A stretch of DNA of 64,000 nt from Bacillus horti (GCF_030813115.1 NZ_JAUSTY010000015.1:59829-123828), one strand, 5' to 3'; shown: positions 1 to 9,706, numbered from the stretch's first letter. Notes: a model not told the origin generated them from the sequence alone. Numbers and translations are program-made.

Positions 1-384
1 GGTATTACGCTGGAAGAAATGGTACAGATCCGTACCTTAACTAGCTATCCAGAAAAGATAGGCTTTTGCCTTGATACCTGTCATGCTTTTGCTAGTGGAC
101 TGTGGAATGGTCAAACAAAAGAGCCACTGATCACAGATGCTAAAAAATTAAATTATCTTGAAAACTTAAAGGTCATTCACTTAAATGACTCTGTATACCC
201 TTTCCGATCCTATAGAGATCGACATGCCTGCCTAGGCGATGGAAAGATAGAGCTAAACGGATTTATTGATCTTCTTTCCTGTTCAGAGCTACAAAACACG
301 CCTTTCGTCCTTGAGACTCCTTATACCTCTACATATACCTATAAGGATCAAATAGAGTACATAACGGGTTTAGTTGAGAACTAA
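1..384 (+). CDS. nfo: Endonuclease IV (deoxyribonuclease IV), C-terminal part
   Basis: This is the C-terminal 127 residues of an AP endonuclease of the endonuclease IV family, which cleaves DNA 5' to abasic sites in base excision repair. The reading frame is open to the left edge of the window, so the gene starts upstream. Visible family motifs are GFCLDTCHAFASG (metal-binding Asp and His of the TIM barrel), VIHLNDS, and a DRHACLGDGKI segment that supplies further zinc ligands. The ending FVLETPYTST is also typical of the family. Recognition is by motif reading only, but these motifs are very characteristic. Confidence 0.93.
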   Translation, partial: GITLEEMVQIRTLTSYPEKIGFCLDTCHAFASGLWNGQTKEPLITDAKKLNYLENLKVIHLNDSVYPFRSYRDRHACLGDGKIELNGFIDLLSCSELQNTPFVLETPYTSTYTYKDQIEYITGLVEN

Positions 385-540
385 ATCTTCAAAGCGTTGA
401 TATGGTTCGTTATAGCAAAAAAAATTCTTGAACGGTCATAAATAAGGCTCTATTTCGAATAATTATATAATTGGCGTATAAAAGGCGTTCTGCCAATGTA
501 GTATTTGTTTGGATATTGAGAAAGAAAGGGATGATCAAAG

Positions 541-999
541 GTGACAAATAAATGGGAGAATAAGAGAGAAGAGAATAAGTTTTTTACAGTTGATCAAGCG
601 AATGAGCTAACACCCCTCTTTCAACAAGAAATTATCTTACTCCAAGAGCTTAAAAATAAATATGACATCAAGACGGCCCAGCTTTATGACTTTAAAAGAG
701 TTAAGGCAAAAACGGGTAATGGTATAGAGGAGCATAAAGACACATTCTTTATCTTAGAAACAGAGATCGAATTTATTCAGATTGAAATGCAAAGCATCGT
801 CTACAATATCGAGTCTAAAGGTGCGATACTAAAGGATATTGATATGGGTCTGATTGACTTTCCGACCATTATTGATGGAAGTGAGATGGAGCTTTGCTGG
901 AAATACGGTGAAGATAAAATTAAATACTATCATGGTAAAAATGAGGGTTACTATCACAGAAAACCTCTTGAAGATGATATTCAACCTGAAAAGGAATAA
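541..999 (+). CDS. DUF2203 family protein
   Basis: A 152-aa cytoplasmic protein of unknown function. The N-terminus (FFTVDQANELTPLFQQEI) and the C-terminal block (GLIDFPTIIDGSEMELCWK, then KYYHGKNEGYYHRKPL) match the pattern I know for DUF2203 proteins: a helical N-terminal half followed by a conserved DFP...CW...H...GRKP-like region. It starts at GTG 541 after a purine-rich stretch (GAAAGGG). No signal peptide or membrane segment is seen. It stands alone after nfo and converges with the next gene. No biochemical role can be assigned. Confidence 0.8.
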   Translation: MTNKWENKREENKFFTVDQANELTPLFQQEIILLQELKNKYDIKTAQLYDFKRVKAKTGNGIEEHKDTFFILETEIEFIQIEMQSIVYNIESKGAILKDIDMGLIDFPTIIDGSEMELCWKYGEDKIKYYHGKNEGYYHRKPLEDDIQPEKE

Positions 1000-1027
1000 G
1001 GTATTCTACTAAGGGCCTAGGCTAGTT

Positions 1028-1474
1028 TTAGCGTTTAATAACTGTAAGAAGCATGTTTTCAAATCGCTGCTGATCTTCATTAGAGAATGCCCTAGGTCCT
1101 TTTACTCTTCCTCCTCCACGTCTATGCTTCGCTGAAAGATACCTTCTCAACATAAGCTCATCAAGATTGTCCTGAGTGTATTCAAAGCCAGTGTGATGAA
1201 TAGCGTAGCTCTTTTTAGCTAATACCATTGCTGCTAATCCATAGTCTTGTGTGATAACTACGTCCCCAGCTTTAATATGATTAACAATATAAAGATCTGT
1301 AGACTGCTCGGAAGCATCTACCATAACATGCTCAACATTTACTTGTGTAGCAGTAGAGGGACTATAGTGGGCATAGCTGTAGACTAACACAACGTGTACA
1401 TCTTCCTTTTTAGCGATTGTAATGATGTTTTTTTTCACAGGACATGCGTCAGCATCTACGTAGATCTTCACCAA
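1028..1474 (-). CDS. YaiI/YqxD family protein (DUF188)
   Basis: A 148-aa protein of the DUF188 family (YaiI in Escherichia coli, YqxD in Bacillus). The N-terminus KIYVDADACPVK and the later motif VVITQDYGLAAMVLAK are diagnostic. The fold is PIN-like, with acidic residues (D7, D9 and the later QD) that could bind metal, but no reaction is established. The C-terminal GGGRVKGPRAFSNED segment is also family-typical. On the minus strand the ATG is preceded by a strong AAGGAGG-like site. It is divergent from the polyketide synthase gene, and the 228-nt gap between them must hold both promoters. Confidence 0.9.
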   Translation of the reverse strand: MVKIYVDADACPVKKNIITIAKKEDVHVVLVYSYAHYSPSTATQVNVEHVMVDASEQSTDLYIVNHIKAGDVVITQDYGLAAMVLAKKSYAIHHTGFEYTQDNLDELMLRRYLSAKHRRGGGRVKGPRAFSNEDQQRFENMLLTVIKR

Positions 1475-1705
1475 ATTATCCTCCTTCCTTTAACTCCTTT
1501 GAGTACAATACCATTCTTATTATAATCTATTCTATTGACAAAAGTCTGTTTGAAATGAGGCAGCTACTGAATTTTCATTGCGTAAGCTAATGGTTTCAAG
1601 TAATATTAGAGTGTTCCTCATGTAGGGGTTATGAAAAAATGGTGTGAGTTTAGTAAAAAGAGGGAATAATGTAGGAATCATTGATCTACATGGAGGTTAT
1701 CTGTG

Positions 1706-2815
1706 ATGCCCAAAATTCTTTCAGTTGCTACTCAGAATCCAACTTACGAATACGAGCAGGAAGAAACGTTAGCTTTAGCCAAAGAGCTATTTCAAGATGC
1801 TTTTGAAGATTTAGATCGACTTTTGAAGGTTTTTCATAATGGTCAAATAGAGCGAAGGTATTTATCTGTTCCATTAGAGTGGTTTTCAGGTTCAGAGAAG
1901 GGCATGAAGGATAAGAATGATCGATACGTCAAGTTAGCGACCGATTTAGGGGTCGCATGTATTGAGGATTGCTTACAAAGTACGGAGTATTTGAAGGAAA
2001 AAATCCAATATGATGAGATAGACGCCATTTTTTTTATTTCTAGCTCTGGACTCTCAACGCCAAGTATTGAGGCAAGAATTATGAACCGACTCTCTTTTCA
2101 GCCTCAAACTAAGAGAATCCCTATGTGGGGCTTAGGCTGTGCTGGAGGAGCATCAGGTCTTGCTAGAGCATACGACTATTGTCTTGCCTATCCTAACGCT
2201 AAGGTGCTTGTGCTTTGTGTTGAGTTATGTAGCTTAACATTTCTACATAATGATTTTAGTAAAAGTAACCTGATTGGAAGCTCATTATTTGCTGACGGGG
2301 TTGGCTGTGTTTTATTGGTAGGAGATAAGGTTCAAACTGAGGCCCTACAGAATAAGGATAAGCTCCCGCACATTTTAGGAACCCAATCTAATCTGATGCC
2401 TAACTCAGAGGACGTCATGGGCTGGAATGTTGTCGATGAAGGGATGCAGGTGGTTTTCTCAAAGGATATCCCGAGTATCGTTTCTACATGGCTAAAGCCG
2501 GTTGTGGATGAGTTTTTGTTAAAGTATAAGCTCTCTCCTTCAGCTATAAAGCACTTTATTGCCCATCCTGGAGGGAAGAAGGTGCTAGAAGCGTATAAAA
2601 AAGCCCTTTATTTTGATGATGAAATGATCTATGATTCCTTGGAGGTTTTAAAGCATTTCGGTAATATGTCGGCAGCTACAGTGTTATTCGTTTTAGATCG
2701 ATTTATGAAAAAGGATATCCAGCAGACCGAAAAGGGCTTAATCACCGCACTTGGACCAGGATTTAGCTCAGAGCTACTTCTAGTCGAGTGGAAGGGTAGG
2801 GAGCAAGCTATATGA
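1706..2815 (+). CDS. bcsA: Type III polyketide synthase (chalcone synthase-like, BpsA/BcsA)
   Basis: A 369-aa type III polyketide synthase. In B. subtilis the homologue condenses long-chain acyl-CoA with malonyl-CoA to give alkylpyrones. The thiolase-fold catalytic triad is visible: Cys at about residue 145 in WGLGCAGGASG, His at about 287 in FIAHPGGKK, and Asn at about 320 in HFGNMSAAT. The C-terminal GPGFSSELLLVEW is the usual family ending. GTG 1703 and ATG 1706 are both possible starts. ATG is preferred because it sits 8-9 nt after GGAGGT (1692). The stop overlaps the next start (ATGA), so the two genes are translationally coupled. Confidence 0.92.
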   Translation: MPKILSVATQNPTYEYEQEETLALAKELFQDAFEDLDRLLKVFHNGQIERRYLSVPLEWFSGSEKGMKDKNDRYVKLATDLGVACIEDCLQSTEYLKEKIQYDEIDAIFFISSSGLSTPSIEARIMNRLSFQPQTKRIPMWGLGCAGGASGLARAYDYCLAYPNAKVLVLCVELCSLTFLHNDFSKSNLIGSSLFADGVGCVLLVGDKVQTEALQNKDKLPHILGTQSNLMPNSEDVMGWNVVDEGMQVVFSKDIPSIVSTWLKPVVDEFLLKYKLSPSAIKHFIAHPGGKKVLEAYKKALYFDDEMIYDSLEVLKHFGNMSAATVLFVLDRFMKKDIQQTEKGLITALGPGFSSELLLVEWKGREQAI

Positions 2816-3342
2816 TCTTTTGGATAATCATTGCTCTTATTGTTCTGCAGCGGCTTATGGAGCTTAGAATTGCCAAGGGTAATGAGGTATGGATTAAAGA
2901 GCAGGGAGGCTATGAGGTTGGTCAAAAGCACTATCCTTTTATCGTTGCTCTGCATGTTCTATTCTTCATTAGCTTAATCATTGAAGCGAGTATATCGTCC
3001 TTTTCATTAGGCTCAGGCTGGCCGCTTTTACTGGTTATTTTCATTGTGACACAGGCTCTTAGAGTATGGAGCATCGTTTCCTTAGGAAGGTTTTGGAACA
3101 CAAAGATTATGATATTACCCCAAGCCCATGTTCAAAGGAGAGGACCATATCGCTGGCTTAAGCATCCGAACTATGTGATCGTGGCGATTGAGCTCCTAGT
3201 GATTCCGTTACTATTTGGAGCTTTTGTAACGGCTGTTGTGTTCACTATACTTAACGCTATATTAATAGGGCTAGTTCGCATTCCTGCAGAGGAAAAGGCG
3301 CTTAGAGAAGCTACTGATTATAGTGAGGTTTTTACAAAATAA
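2812..3342 (+). CDS. ypbQ: Isoprenylcysteine carboxyl methyltransferase-family membrane protein (BpsB/YpbQ-like)
   Basis: A 176-aa integral membrane protein of the ICMT/phospholipid methyltransferase family with about four or five hydrophobic segments. The SAM-binding core is RRGPYRWLKHPNYVIVAIE followed by a long helix and a final PAEEKALREA, where Glu residues are conserved in the family. In B. subtilis the homologue BpsB (YpbQ) methylates alkylpyrones made by BpsA. Here it overlaps the synthase stop by 4 nt (ATGA), so a two-gene alkylpyrone methyl ether pathway is a safe inference. Confidence 0.88.
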   Translation: MIFWIIIALIVLQRLMELRIAKGNEVWIKEQGGYEVGQKHYPFIVALHVLFFISLIIEASISSFSLGSGWPLLLVIFIVTQALRVWSIVSLGRFWNTKIMILPQAHVQRRGPYRWLKHPNYVIVAIELLVIPLLFGAFVTAVVFTILNAILIGLVRIPAEEKALREATDYSEVFTK

Positions 3343-3383
3343 GCTCTGTAAAATGTATATTTGTTAAGGAAGGAGAACGTTAA

Positions 3384-4787
3384 ATGGGAAGAAATAGGGG
3401 AGGATTTAAGGAGTTCGGATTAAAAGAAAACATTCTAAAGGCTGTTGACGATTTATACTTTGAGACGCCTACTCCAATTCAGCAGGAAACGATTCCGCTT
3501 GCTCTAGAGGGCAAGGATGTGATTGGACAAGCTCAAACAGGAACGGGAAAAACGGCGGCTTTTGTACTTCCAATGCTACAAAAGATTAACACTGATCTAA
3601 AGGATGTCCAGGGGTTAATTCTCACTCCCACAAGAGAGCTTGCGATTCAGATTACGTCCGATATTGAAGAGCTAGCTAAGTATATGGATATCCATGCGGT
3701 TTGCTTACATGGTGGTAGAGATATCCAAGCACAGATGAATAAGCTTGCAGGAAAGGTACACATTGTTGTAGGTACACCTGGACGAGTACTGGATCATTTA
3801 CATAGAGAGACGATTCATTTTGGAAGAACACGGGTCCTAGTATTAGATGAAGCAGATAAAATGCTTGAAATGGGCTTTCAGGAGGATGTTGAAACAATCA
3901 TTGCAACTACTCCGAGGAAGAAGCAAACGTTACTCTTTTCAGCGACGATGCCTGATCGAGTAAAGCAGCTAGCCCATCGTTTTATGCATCAGCCGCCACA
4001 TATTCGCATCGGATTAAAGCAGCTTACATCAGAGAAGATTAAACAGGTTTACTATGTTGTGAACCAGAGTGATAAGACGGAGGAGCTAGTTAAGCTTGTT
4101 CAGAATCTAAGCCCGTATTTGTGTATTATTTTTGTGAACACACAAAAGAAAGTGGATTTTATTACGGACCAATTACTACAAGAGGGCTTAGATGCAAAGG
4201 CTTTGCATGGTGGACTTTCACAGAACAAGCGCGAGCGCTTAATGAATGAATTTAGACAGATAAAGTTTCAATACTTAGTTTGTACAGATATTGCAGCTAG
4301 AGGATTGGACGTTGAAGGAGTAACTCATGTCATCAATTATGATCTTCCTTCTGACGCTGAAAGCTATGTTCACCGAGTTGGTCGTACAGGACGAGCTGGT
4401 GAGGAGGGCTTAGCCATATCCTTTGTCTCACCAAGGCAAAAGCCTATGATGAGGAAAATTGAATCAGTTATCAAGCAAAGCATTGAAGAAGGTATCTTAT
4501 CACAGAGCACTAAATCGGGGACAAAGCCTATAACAAATGTGACTCAGAATAGGAAACCTTCAGTCAAAACGATAGCAAAATCTACAGAAAAAGGTGCTCA
4601 AAGCTCAGCATCTTCCTCCTCCACAAAGGAGCGGAAAGAGAGCTCAGGTGTATCCAATAAGAAAGTGAAACCAGGATACAAGAAAAAGCTAGCAGCAGCC
4701 AAGCAAAGAGAAGAGCAGAAAGAGAAGAGAAAAAAAATACAGAAAAAGATTAATCAACAGCTGAAGAATAATAGAAGAAAAGGTTAG
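3384..4787 (+). CDS. DEAD-box ATP-dependent RNA helicase
   Basis: A 467-aa RNA helicase with all DEAD-box motifs in order: Q motif (FKEFGL...TPTPIQQETIP), Walker A AQTGTGKT (about residues 50-57), PTRELAIQ, GG, TPGR, VLDEADKM (about 153-160), LLFSATMP, then domain 2 with IIFVNTQ, ARGLDVEGV and HRVGRTGRAG. The last 90 residues are a basic, low-complexity tail rich in Lys, Ser and Gln, probably a disordered RNA-binding extension. Paralogues in Bacillus (CshA, CshB, CshC) act in RNA decay and ribosome assembly. I cannot say which one this matches. AAGGAGAACG precedes the ATG, and a clear terminator follows. Confidence 0.93.
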   Translation: MGRNRGGFKEFGLKENILKAVDDLYFETPTPIQQETIPLALEGKDVIGQAQTGTGKTAAFVLPMLQKINTDLKDVQGLILTPTRELAIQITSDIEELAKYMDIHAVCLHGGRDIQAQMNKLAGKVHIVVGTPGRVLDHLHRETIHFGRTRVLVLDEADKMLEMGFQEDVETIIATTPRKKQTLLFSATMPDRVKQLAHRFMHQPPHIRIGLKQLTSEKIKQVYYVVNQSDKTEELVKLVQNLSPYLCIIFVNTQKKVDFITDQLLQEGLDAKALHGGLSQNKRERLMNEFRQIKFQYLVCTDIAARGLDVEGVTHVINYDLPSDAESYVHRVGRTGRAGEEGLAISFVSPRQKPMMRKIESVIKQSIEEGILSQSTKSGTKPITNVTQNRKPSVKTIAKSTEKGAQSSASSSSTKERKESSGVSNKKVKPGYKKKLAAAKQREEQKEKRKKIQKKINQQLKNNRRKG

Positions 4788-4796
4788 TTATCTGGT

Positions 4797-4832
4797 AAGA
4801 ATCGGTCTTTATGCCGATTCTTTTCGTTTTTT
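4797..4832 (+). terminator. Intrinsic terminator after the DEAD-box helicase
   Basis: Perfect 9-bp stem AAGAATCGG/CCGATTCTT with an 8-nt loop, followed by TTCGTTTTTTG. It separates the helicase gene from the ABC transport operon. Confidence 0.9.
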
Positions 4833-5071
4833 GTTGTGATATAATGTCTACTATGGGCCTAATGATGGTTTTTTGTTTAAAATCTACCAATTCTGATAGA
4901 AGGAATCAGTAGATAAAGAGAATGAAGTCGAAAAAAATGTAAGATATTTTTGGCTAAACACACATTTTTGTGAAACTAAAGGGGTCAGGATTTCGTTATT
5001 ATAGTAGGAGGTGGATTAGATTAAGGTGAGAAACATAGCCAGTGCAATATATATAGAGAGGAGCATGGTGG

Positions 5072-5809
5072 GTGGAAGACGACCTAAAGGCACAGGAGCA
5101 GATTAAGGCAAAAGACCAAACAGTTCTTAGAGCCGTACATATTGAAAGAGAATTTGTAACAGGGAATACGACCTTAAAAGCCTTAAAGGGAGTTGACCTT
5201 TCTATAGATGCTGGACAATTAGTTGCTTTAAAAGGGAGATCGGGATCTGGTAAAACAACGCTCTTAAATATTATGGGCGGATTAGATCAGCCAACGAGCG
5301 GGCAGATGTTTTTTCAGCAGCAGGAGATCAGTGCTCTTCCCGAACGAGAAAGAACGCTACTAAGGCGAGCTCAATACGGTTTTATTTTTCAATCCTTTGC
5401 TCTTATGCCTCTGCTTTCAGCAGAGGAAAATGTAGAGCTGAGCCTAAGAATGGCTGGCGTTGAGCGTCGTTTTTGGTCCGATCGAGTGGCAGAGTGCTTG
5501 GATTTTGTTGGTTTGACGGGGAGAAAGAAGCACCGTCCCTTTGAACTGAGTGGTGGAGAGCAGCAGCGTGTGGCAATTGCTAGAGCTATAGCCCATAAAC
5601 CAACTCTTATTCTAGCGGATGAACCGACAGCAGAATTAGATACTAGAATGGGATTTCAAGTCATGCAGTTATTTAGAGAGTTGGTAGAATCAGAAGGAAT
5701 AACCATATGTATGACCACCCATGACCCAGCAATTATGGAGGTGGTAGATCGTGTATATGCCATGGTCGACGGAAAGCTCATCGAAGAAGCAGTCAAAAAA
5801 GAAGAGTAA
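5072..5809 (+). CDS. ABC transporter ATP-binding protein (MacB/LolD class)
   Basis: A 245-aa ATPase of the class that works with FtsX/MacB-type permeases. Motifs: Walker A GRSGSGKTT (about residue 56), Q-loop FIFQSFALMPLLSAEENVEL, signature LSGGEQQRVAIARA, Walker B LILADEPTAELD, and H-loop TTHDPAIM. It starts at GTG 5072, about 8 nt after GAGAGGAG. It opens an operon with an adaptor lipoprotein, a large permease and a second ATPase. The adaptor reading frame begins 59 nt before this gene ends. The partner is probably the 956-aa permease. The substrate is unknown. Confidence 0.93.
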   Translation: MEDDLKAQEQIKAKDQTVLRAVHIEREFVTGNTTLKALKGVDLSIDAGQLVALKGRSGSGKTTLLNIMGGLDQPTSGQMFFQQQEISALPERERTLLRRAQYGFIFQSFALMPLLSAEENVELSLRMAGVERRFWSDRVAECLDFVGLTGRKKHRPFELSGGEQQRVAIARAIAHKPTLILADEPTAELDTRMGFQVMQLFRELVESEGITICMTTHDPAIMEVVDRVYAMVDGKLIEEAVKKEE

Positions 5810-6827
5810 TACGATAAAAGGGCTTACAGGAGCAATGTTCCTCTCCCTAATGTTATCAGGATGTTCTTTGTTTCCAGTAGAAGAAGTGGATGAAATTGTT
5901 CCTATTGTTGCCCCGCCGACGTCTACTCAAAAACCAGAGTATGAGGTTAAGAGAGAGACGATGGAAATTAGTGTACGTGGAAATGGTCGTCTAATGGCTG
6001 CAAGGGAGGAAGCTCTGTATTTCTCCGAATCAACTCTACCTATATCAGAGATTAACGTAGAGGTTGGTCAAGAGGTTAATGCGGGTGACGTCCTAGTCCG
6101 GTTAGATACACGAGACTTAGAGTATCAAATCCAAAATAGCGAATTTGATATGAAGCTTGCTGAGCTGCAAATGATAGAAATGCTTAGAGCCGAAGAAGCA
6201 AATGATAACAGTATAGAGCTAGAAAGAGCTACCATGGAGTTTGAAAAGCAGAAGCTAGCTCATCAGCAGCTTTTAGAGCAGGTTCAAGGTTCTACCATTG
6301 TAGCTCCATTCTCTGGAGAAGTCATTGCTGTAAGGAAAAAGGTTGGAGACCCTGTGGAGGCTTTTCAGCCAGTTATTGTTTTAGCAGACTCTGGAGATTT
6401 AAAGGTTACTATTTCTTCCTTTAGCCGGAATGACTTAGCTGAAATTGCCATTGGCATGCCGGCAACAGTTAGAATCTCTGGAACGAATGAAGATTTAATT
6501 GGGGAAATTATTTCTCTACCTCAGGAAGAGGATGAGGATGAGGAAAATAACGTTAATCGAGAAACGTACGTTACCATTGGAGTTGACCAGCTCCCAGAAG
6601 GTCTAAGGAGAGGGATGTCTTTAGATGCTAGAGTGGTGACATTAAGAAAGGAAAATGTATTAACTATTCAAGGTGGTGCCTTAAGAACGTATAACAATAG
6701 ACATTACGTTCAGGTAAGAGATGAAAATGGAAGACGTGACGTAGACATTGAGATTGGCCTGCAAACCCCAACTCAGATAGAGGTAATATCTGGATTGGAA
6801 GAAGGTCAAATCGTGATAGGGAGATAG
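5751..6827 (+). CDS. Efflux adaptor (membrane fusion protein) lipoprotein, MacA-like
   Basis: A 358-aa periplasmic-adaptor-type protein anchored as a lipoprotein. A basic n-region (KKQSKKKSNTIKG) precedes a short hydrophobic stretch and a lipobox LSGC at about residue 38. A barrel-sandwich (biotinyl-lipoyl-like) hybrid domain follows: ISEINVEVGQEVNAGDVLVRLD, a coiled coil of about 60 residues, and GSTIVAPFSGEVIAVRKKVG. A beta-barrel and a membrane-proximal domain come after. GTG 5751 is supported by GGAGGTGG at 5737, and the gene overlaps the upstream ATPase by 59 nt. In Gram-positives such adaptors link an FtsX/MacB-like permease to extracellular partners. Confidence 0.88.
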   Translation: MYMPWSTESSSKKQSKKKSNTIKGLTGAMFLSLMLSGCSLFPVEEVDEIVPIVAPPTSTQKPEYEVKRETMEISVRGNGRLMAAREEALYFSESTLPISEINVEVGQEVNAGDVLVRLDTRDLEYQIQNSEFDMKLAELQMIEMLRAEEANDNSIELERATMEFEKQKLAHQQLLEQVQGSTIVAPFSGEVIAVRKKVGDPVEAFQPVIVLADSGDLKVTISSFSRNDLAEIAIGMPATVRISGTNEDLIGEIISLPQEEDEDEENNVNRETYVTIGVDQLPEGLRRGMSLDARVVTLRKENVLTIQGGALRTYNNRHYVQVRDENGRRDVDIEIGLQTPTQIEVISGLEEGQIVIGR

Positions 6828-6833
6828 TAAGCC

Positions 6834-9704
6834 ATGCAAATTTTAAAACTTCTGTATCGTAAGATGTGGAACAACAAATGGCTTACTCTCAGCTTACTAA
6901 CTGGATTAATCATTTCTGTTGCTTTATCTACGAGTATACCCATCTATACAGATGGTGCACTAAAAAGACTTTTAGATAGAGAAATAAGAGATGAAACAAC
7001 TGGTCTTTCCGCCGGGGCCATAGTAAGCCGTTATCAAGCTGTTTCAGGTGCTCCGACGAATCTTGAGCAATATGAAGCAGTCAATGAATTTTATCGCGAG
7101 GAAATTAAGGATTATTTTAATTTAGGTATTCGAGAAAGTGTCCAAATGGCTGGTTTGCGACCTAGCCAATTACAGCCAGTAGATACGGAACGGATTAATC
7201 CGAATATACGGAGACAGGTTTCCTTAGATTCGTATACAAACTTTGCCGATCATATAACTATGGTAGATGGGGAAGTGTTTAGTTCAACCGTCAATGGTGG
7301 AGTGATTGAAGCGATCATTACACAGCAAGGCTTGTATGATCTTGAAATGAGGGTGGGAGATGAATTCCTTATCCAAAATCATGGGGGATCGGCACAGCCT
7401 TTAACTGTTAGAATTGTTGGAGCTTACGAGCCAAATCTCGAACAGACAAATTACTGGTATATGGGCTTAAGTACATTAAACACAGCCCTTATTGTTCACG
7501 AAGATGTTATTCAGGATTACGTTCTGAGGGAGCGTCAAATTCCATTAGGTCATGCCTCCTGGTATCTTGACTTTAATGTTGCTGAGCTAACGATGAGTAA
7601 AGCCTCTGATGCCATGAATAAATTAGAGAGCCTAGAAGTACGAAGCAACCAGCTTCTACCTTACACACAGGTCGTAGTCACGTTCTCTAATTTGTTAAAG
7701 GAATATCGTAATCAGGGTACACAGCTACAGCTGCTTTTATTTACATTAGCTGCTCCAATTATTGTTTTAGTTCTTTATTATGTTGTTATGACATCGAAAC
7801 AAGCTTTGGATCGCCAAAAAGGTGAGATTGCCTTATTGCGGAGTCGTGGTGGAAGTGCAAATCAAATTTTTTGGATCTACTTACTTGAAGGATTATTGCT
7901 TGGCGGAATAGCCATGCTTATTGGACCGTTCTTAGGCCTAACAATGGCTAGAGTGATTGGTGCATCAGACGGGTTTCTGCTATTTGTGAACAGACAGCCA
8001 TTAGAATTAAACTTAACTTTGACAATCTACATATATGGTCTAATTGCTGTGTTTATTGCTTTACTAGCAACAATCATTCCTGCCTTATCTGCCGCACGTA
8101 GCTCAATAGTAAGCTTCAAGCAGCAGTCGGCCCGTTCGACTAAAAAGCCCATTTGGCAACGCTTTTTCTTAGACTTTGCTTTATTGGGAGTTGCCGGGTA
8201 TGGCTGGTACATGTTTAATGAAAGGCAAATTACTCTGGTTAGTACGGGCTTAAGCTCAGATCAATTAGCTGTTCATCCACTATTGTTTTTTGTACCTTCC
8301 ATTTTCCTATTTGCTTGTGGGATGATCCTAATACGTGTATTTCCTTTATTGATGGCCCTATTTTCCAAAGTAGGGAAGAGATTTGGAAGTGTTCCTTTGC
8401 ATATTACTCTTATGCAGGTATCACGTTCCTCAACTCAATACAATGCGATCATGCTTCTATTGATATTAACGATTGGGCTAGGGATTTATAGCTCTTCTGC
8501 TGCAAGAACAATAGATGCAAATAATAAGGATCAGATGCTCTATCAGTATGGAACAGACGTTGTAATGCAGGGAATTTGGGAGCAGCACATTGAGCGCCCT
8601 ACTACGCCACCAACCGGCCCACCATCTCCACCTGGACCCGGAGGACCGCCTGGAGGTGGGGGAGGTAATCCCGGAGGATCTGGTGGTGGTGAACAGAATG
8701 TGAATGCAACGTATGTTGAACCTCCCTTTCAAATCTTTAATGAACTTCCTGGAGTCAAACATGCTGCTCGAGTTTACACACAAAGAGGAGCTGCTTCTGT
8801 AGGAAGTAAAAATTTAGGGAATTCCATGATTATGGGTATTGATGTGCAGGATTTTGCCGAGGTGGGGTGGTTTAAACGAACAACGCTTCCAGCTCATCAA
8901 AATGTTTACCTAAACGCTTTGGGGCAGGAAGAGTCAGCGGTCATTGTATCTCAGCAAGCGGCAGAGAGGCATGGTTTATCTCCAGGAGATAGTGTAAGGC
9001 TGACGATTAATCGGACATCCGTAGATTTTGTTATCGTAGCGGTGATTCCCTATTGGCCTAGCTTATACCCGCAGGAAATGCCGTTTTTCATTGGAAATCT
9101 GAATTACTTCCAAGATATGGCGCCATTGGCTCCCTATGAGGTTTGGATGAGCGTAGAAGAAGGAACAAGAACGTCTGACCTTATTGAAATTCTTGCTGAG
9201 AATAACATTTATCTTGCGTATGCTGAGGATGTCAACAACGAGATTATTATTCAAGGACAGCATCCAAGCAATGCGGGTCTCTCAGGTATATTAAGCTTAG
9301 GATTTTTGGTTGCTTCAGCCGTATCATTGGCCGGCTTTGTTCTTTATTGGTTCTTCGCTTTACAGAATCGTATTGTGCAATTTGGGGTTTTACGAGCCAT
9401 GGGTATTTCTAAAAAGCAATTACTTTCCATGCTATTCGCCGAACAGATCATGACAGCTGGATTCGCCGTTGTGATTGGGGTCGCTTTTGGGCAAATCACT
9501 AGTAAGCTGTTTTTACCGTTTCTTCAAATCGGTCAGGATGTGTCTAGGCAAGCTCCTCCATTCCAGGTTGTTGTTGAACAGAGTGACTTAAATCGTCTAT
9601 ACGTCGTGATTTTATGTATGATTTTAATTGGCTTAGGCTTACTCGTCTTCAGAATTAGTCAGCTGAAGGTTCATCAGGCTGTAAAACTCGGAGAGGAGAG
9701 GTAA
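6834..9704 (+). CDS. FtsX/MacB-like ABC transporter permease with Pro/Gly-rich linker
   Basis: A 956-aa permease. It has an N-terminal membrane helix (about residues 15-35), a large extracellular MacB-type periplasmic core domain, then a membrane block (about 295-430) with the FtsX signature KGEIALLRSRGGSANQIF. Further helices follow near 450-560, then a second extracellular domain and a C-terminal block with RIVQFGVLRAMGISKKQLL. This duplicated FtsX layout gives about eight or more helices, as in lipoprotein-release permeases. Residues about 589-621 form a Pro-rich then Gly-rich linker that looks like a disordered spacer. It lies 6 nt after the adaptor and 2 nt before the second ATPase. Confidence 0.9.
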   Translation: MQILKLLYRKMWNNKWLTLSLLTGLIISVALSTSIPIYTDGALKRLLDREIRDETTGLSAGAIVSRYQAVSGAPTNLEQYEAVNEFYREEIKDYFNLGIRESVQMAGLRPSQLQPVDTERINPNIRRQVSLDSYTNFADHITMVDGEVFSSTVNGGVIEAIITQQGLYDLEMRVGDEFLIQNHGGSAQPLTVRIVGAYEPNLEQTNYWYMGLSTLNTALIVHEDVIQDYVLRERQIPLGHASWYLDFNVAELTMSKASDAMNKLESLEVRSNQLLPYTQVVVTFSNLLKEYRNQGTQLQLLLFTLAAPIIVLVLYYVVMTSKQALDRQKGEIALLRSRGGSANQIFWIYLLEGLLLGGIAMLIGPFLGLTMARVIGASDGFLLFVNRQPLELNLTLTIYIYGLIAVFIALLATIIPALSAARSSIVSFKQQSARSTKKPIWQRFFLDFALLGVAGYGWYMFNERQITLVSTGLSSDQLAVHPLLFFVPSIFLFACGMILIRVFPLLMALFSKVGKRFGSVPLHITLMQVSRSSTQYNAIMLLLILTIGLGIYSSSAARTIDANNKDQMLYQYGTDVVMQGIWEQHIERPTTPPTGPPSPPGPGGPPGGGGGNPGGSGGGEQNVNATYVEPPFQIFNELPGVKHAARVYTQRGAASVGSKNLGNSMIMGIDVQDFAEVGWFKRTTLPAHQNVYLNALGQEESAVIVSQQAAERHGLSPGDSVRLTINRTSVDFVIVAVIPYWPSLYPQEMPFFIGNLNYFQDMAPLAPYEVWMSVEEGTRTSDLIEILAENNIYLAYAEDVNNEIIIQGQHPSNAGLSGILSLGFLVASAVSLAGFVLYWFFALQNRIVQFGVLRAMGISKKQLLSMLFAEQIMTAGFAVVIGVAFGQITSKLFLPFLQIGQDVSRQAPPFQVVVEQSDLNRLYVVILCMILIGLGLLVFRISQLKVHQAVKLGEER

Positions 9705-9706
9705 AC

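Noticed and set aside
8478..8783. Open minus-strand frame over the Pro/Gly linker
   Set aside because: It is a composition shadow of the permease; no ribosome site and an Arg/Ser/Trp-biased product.
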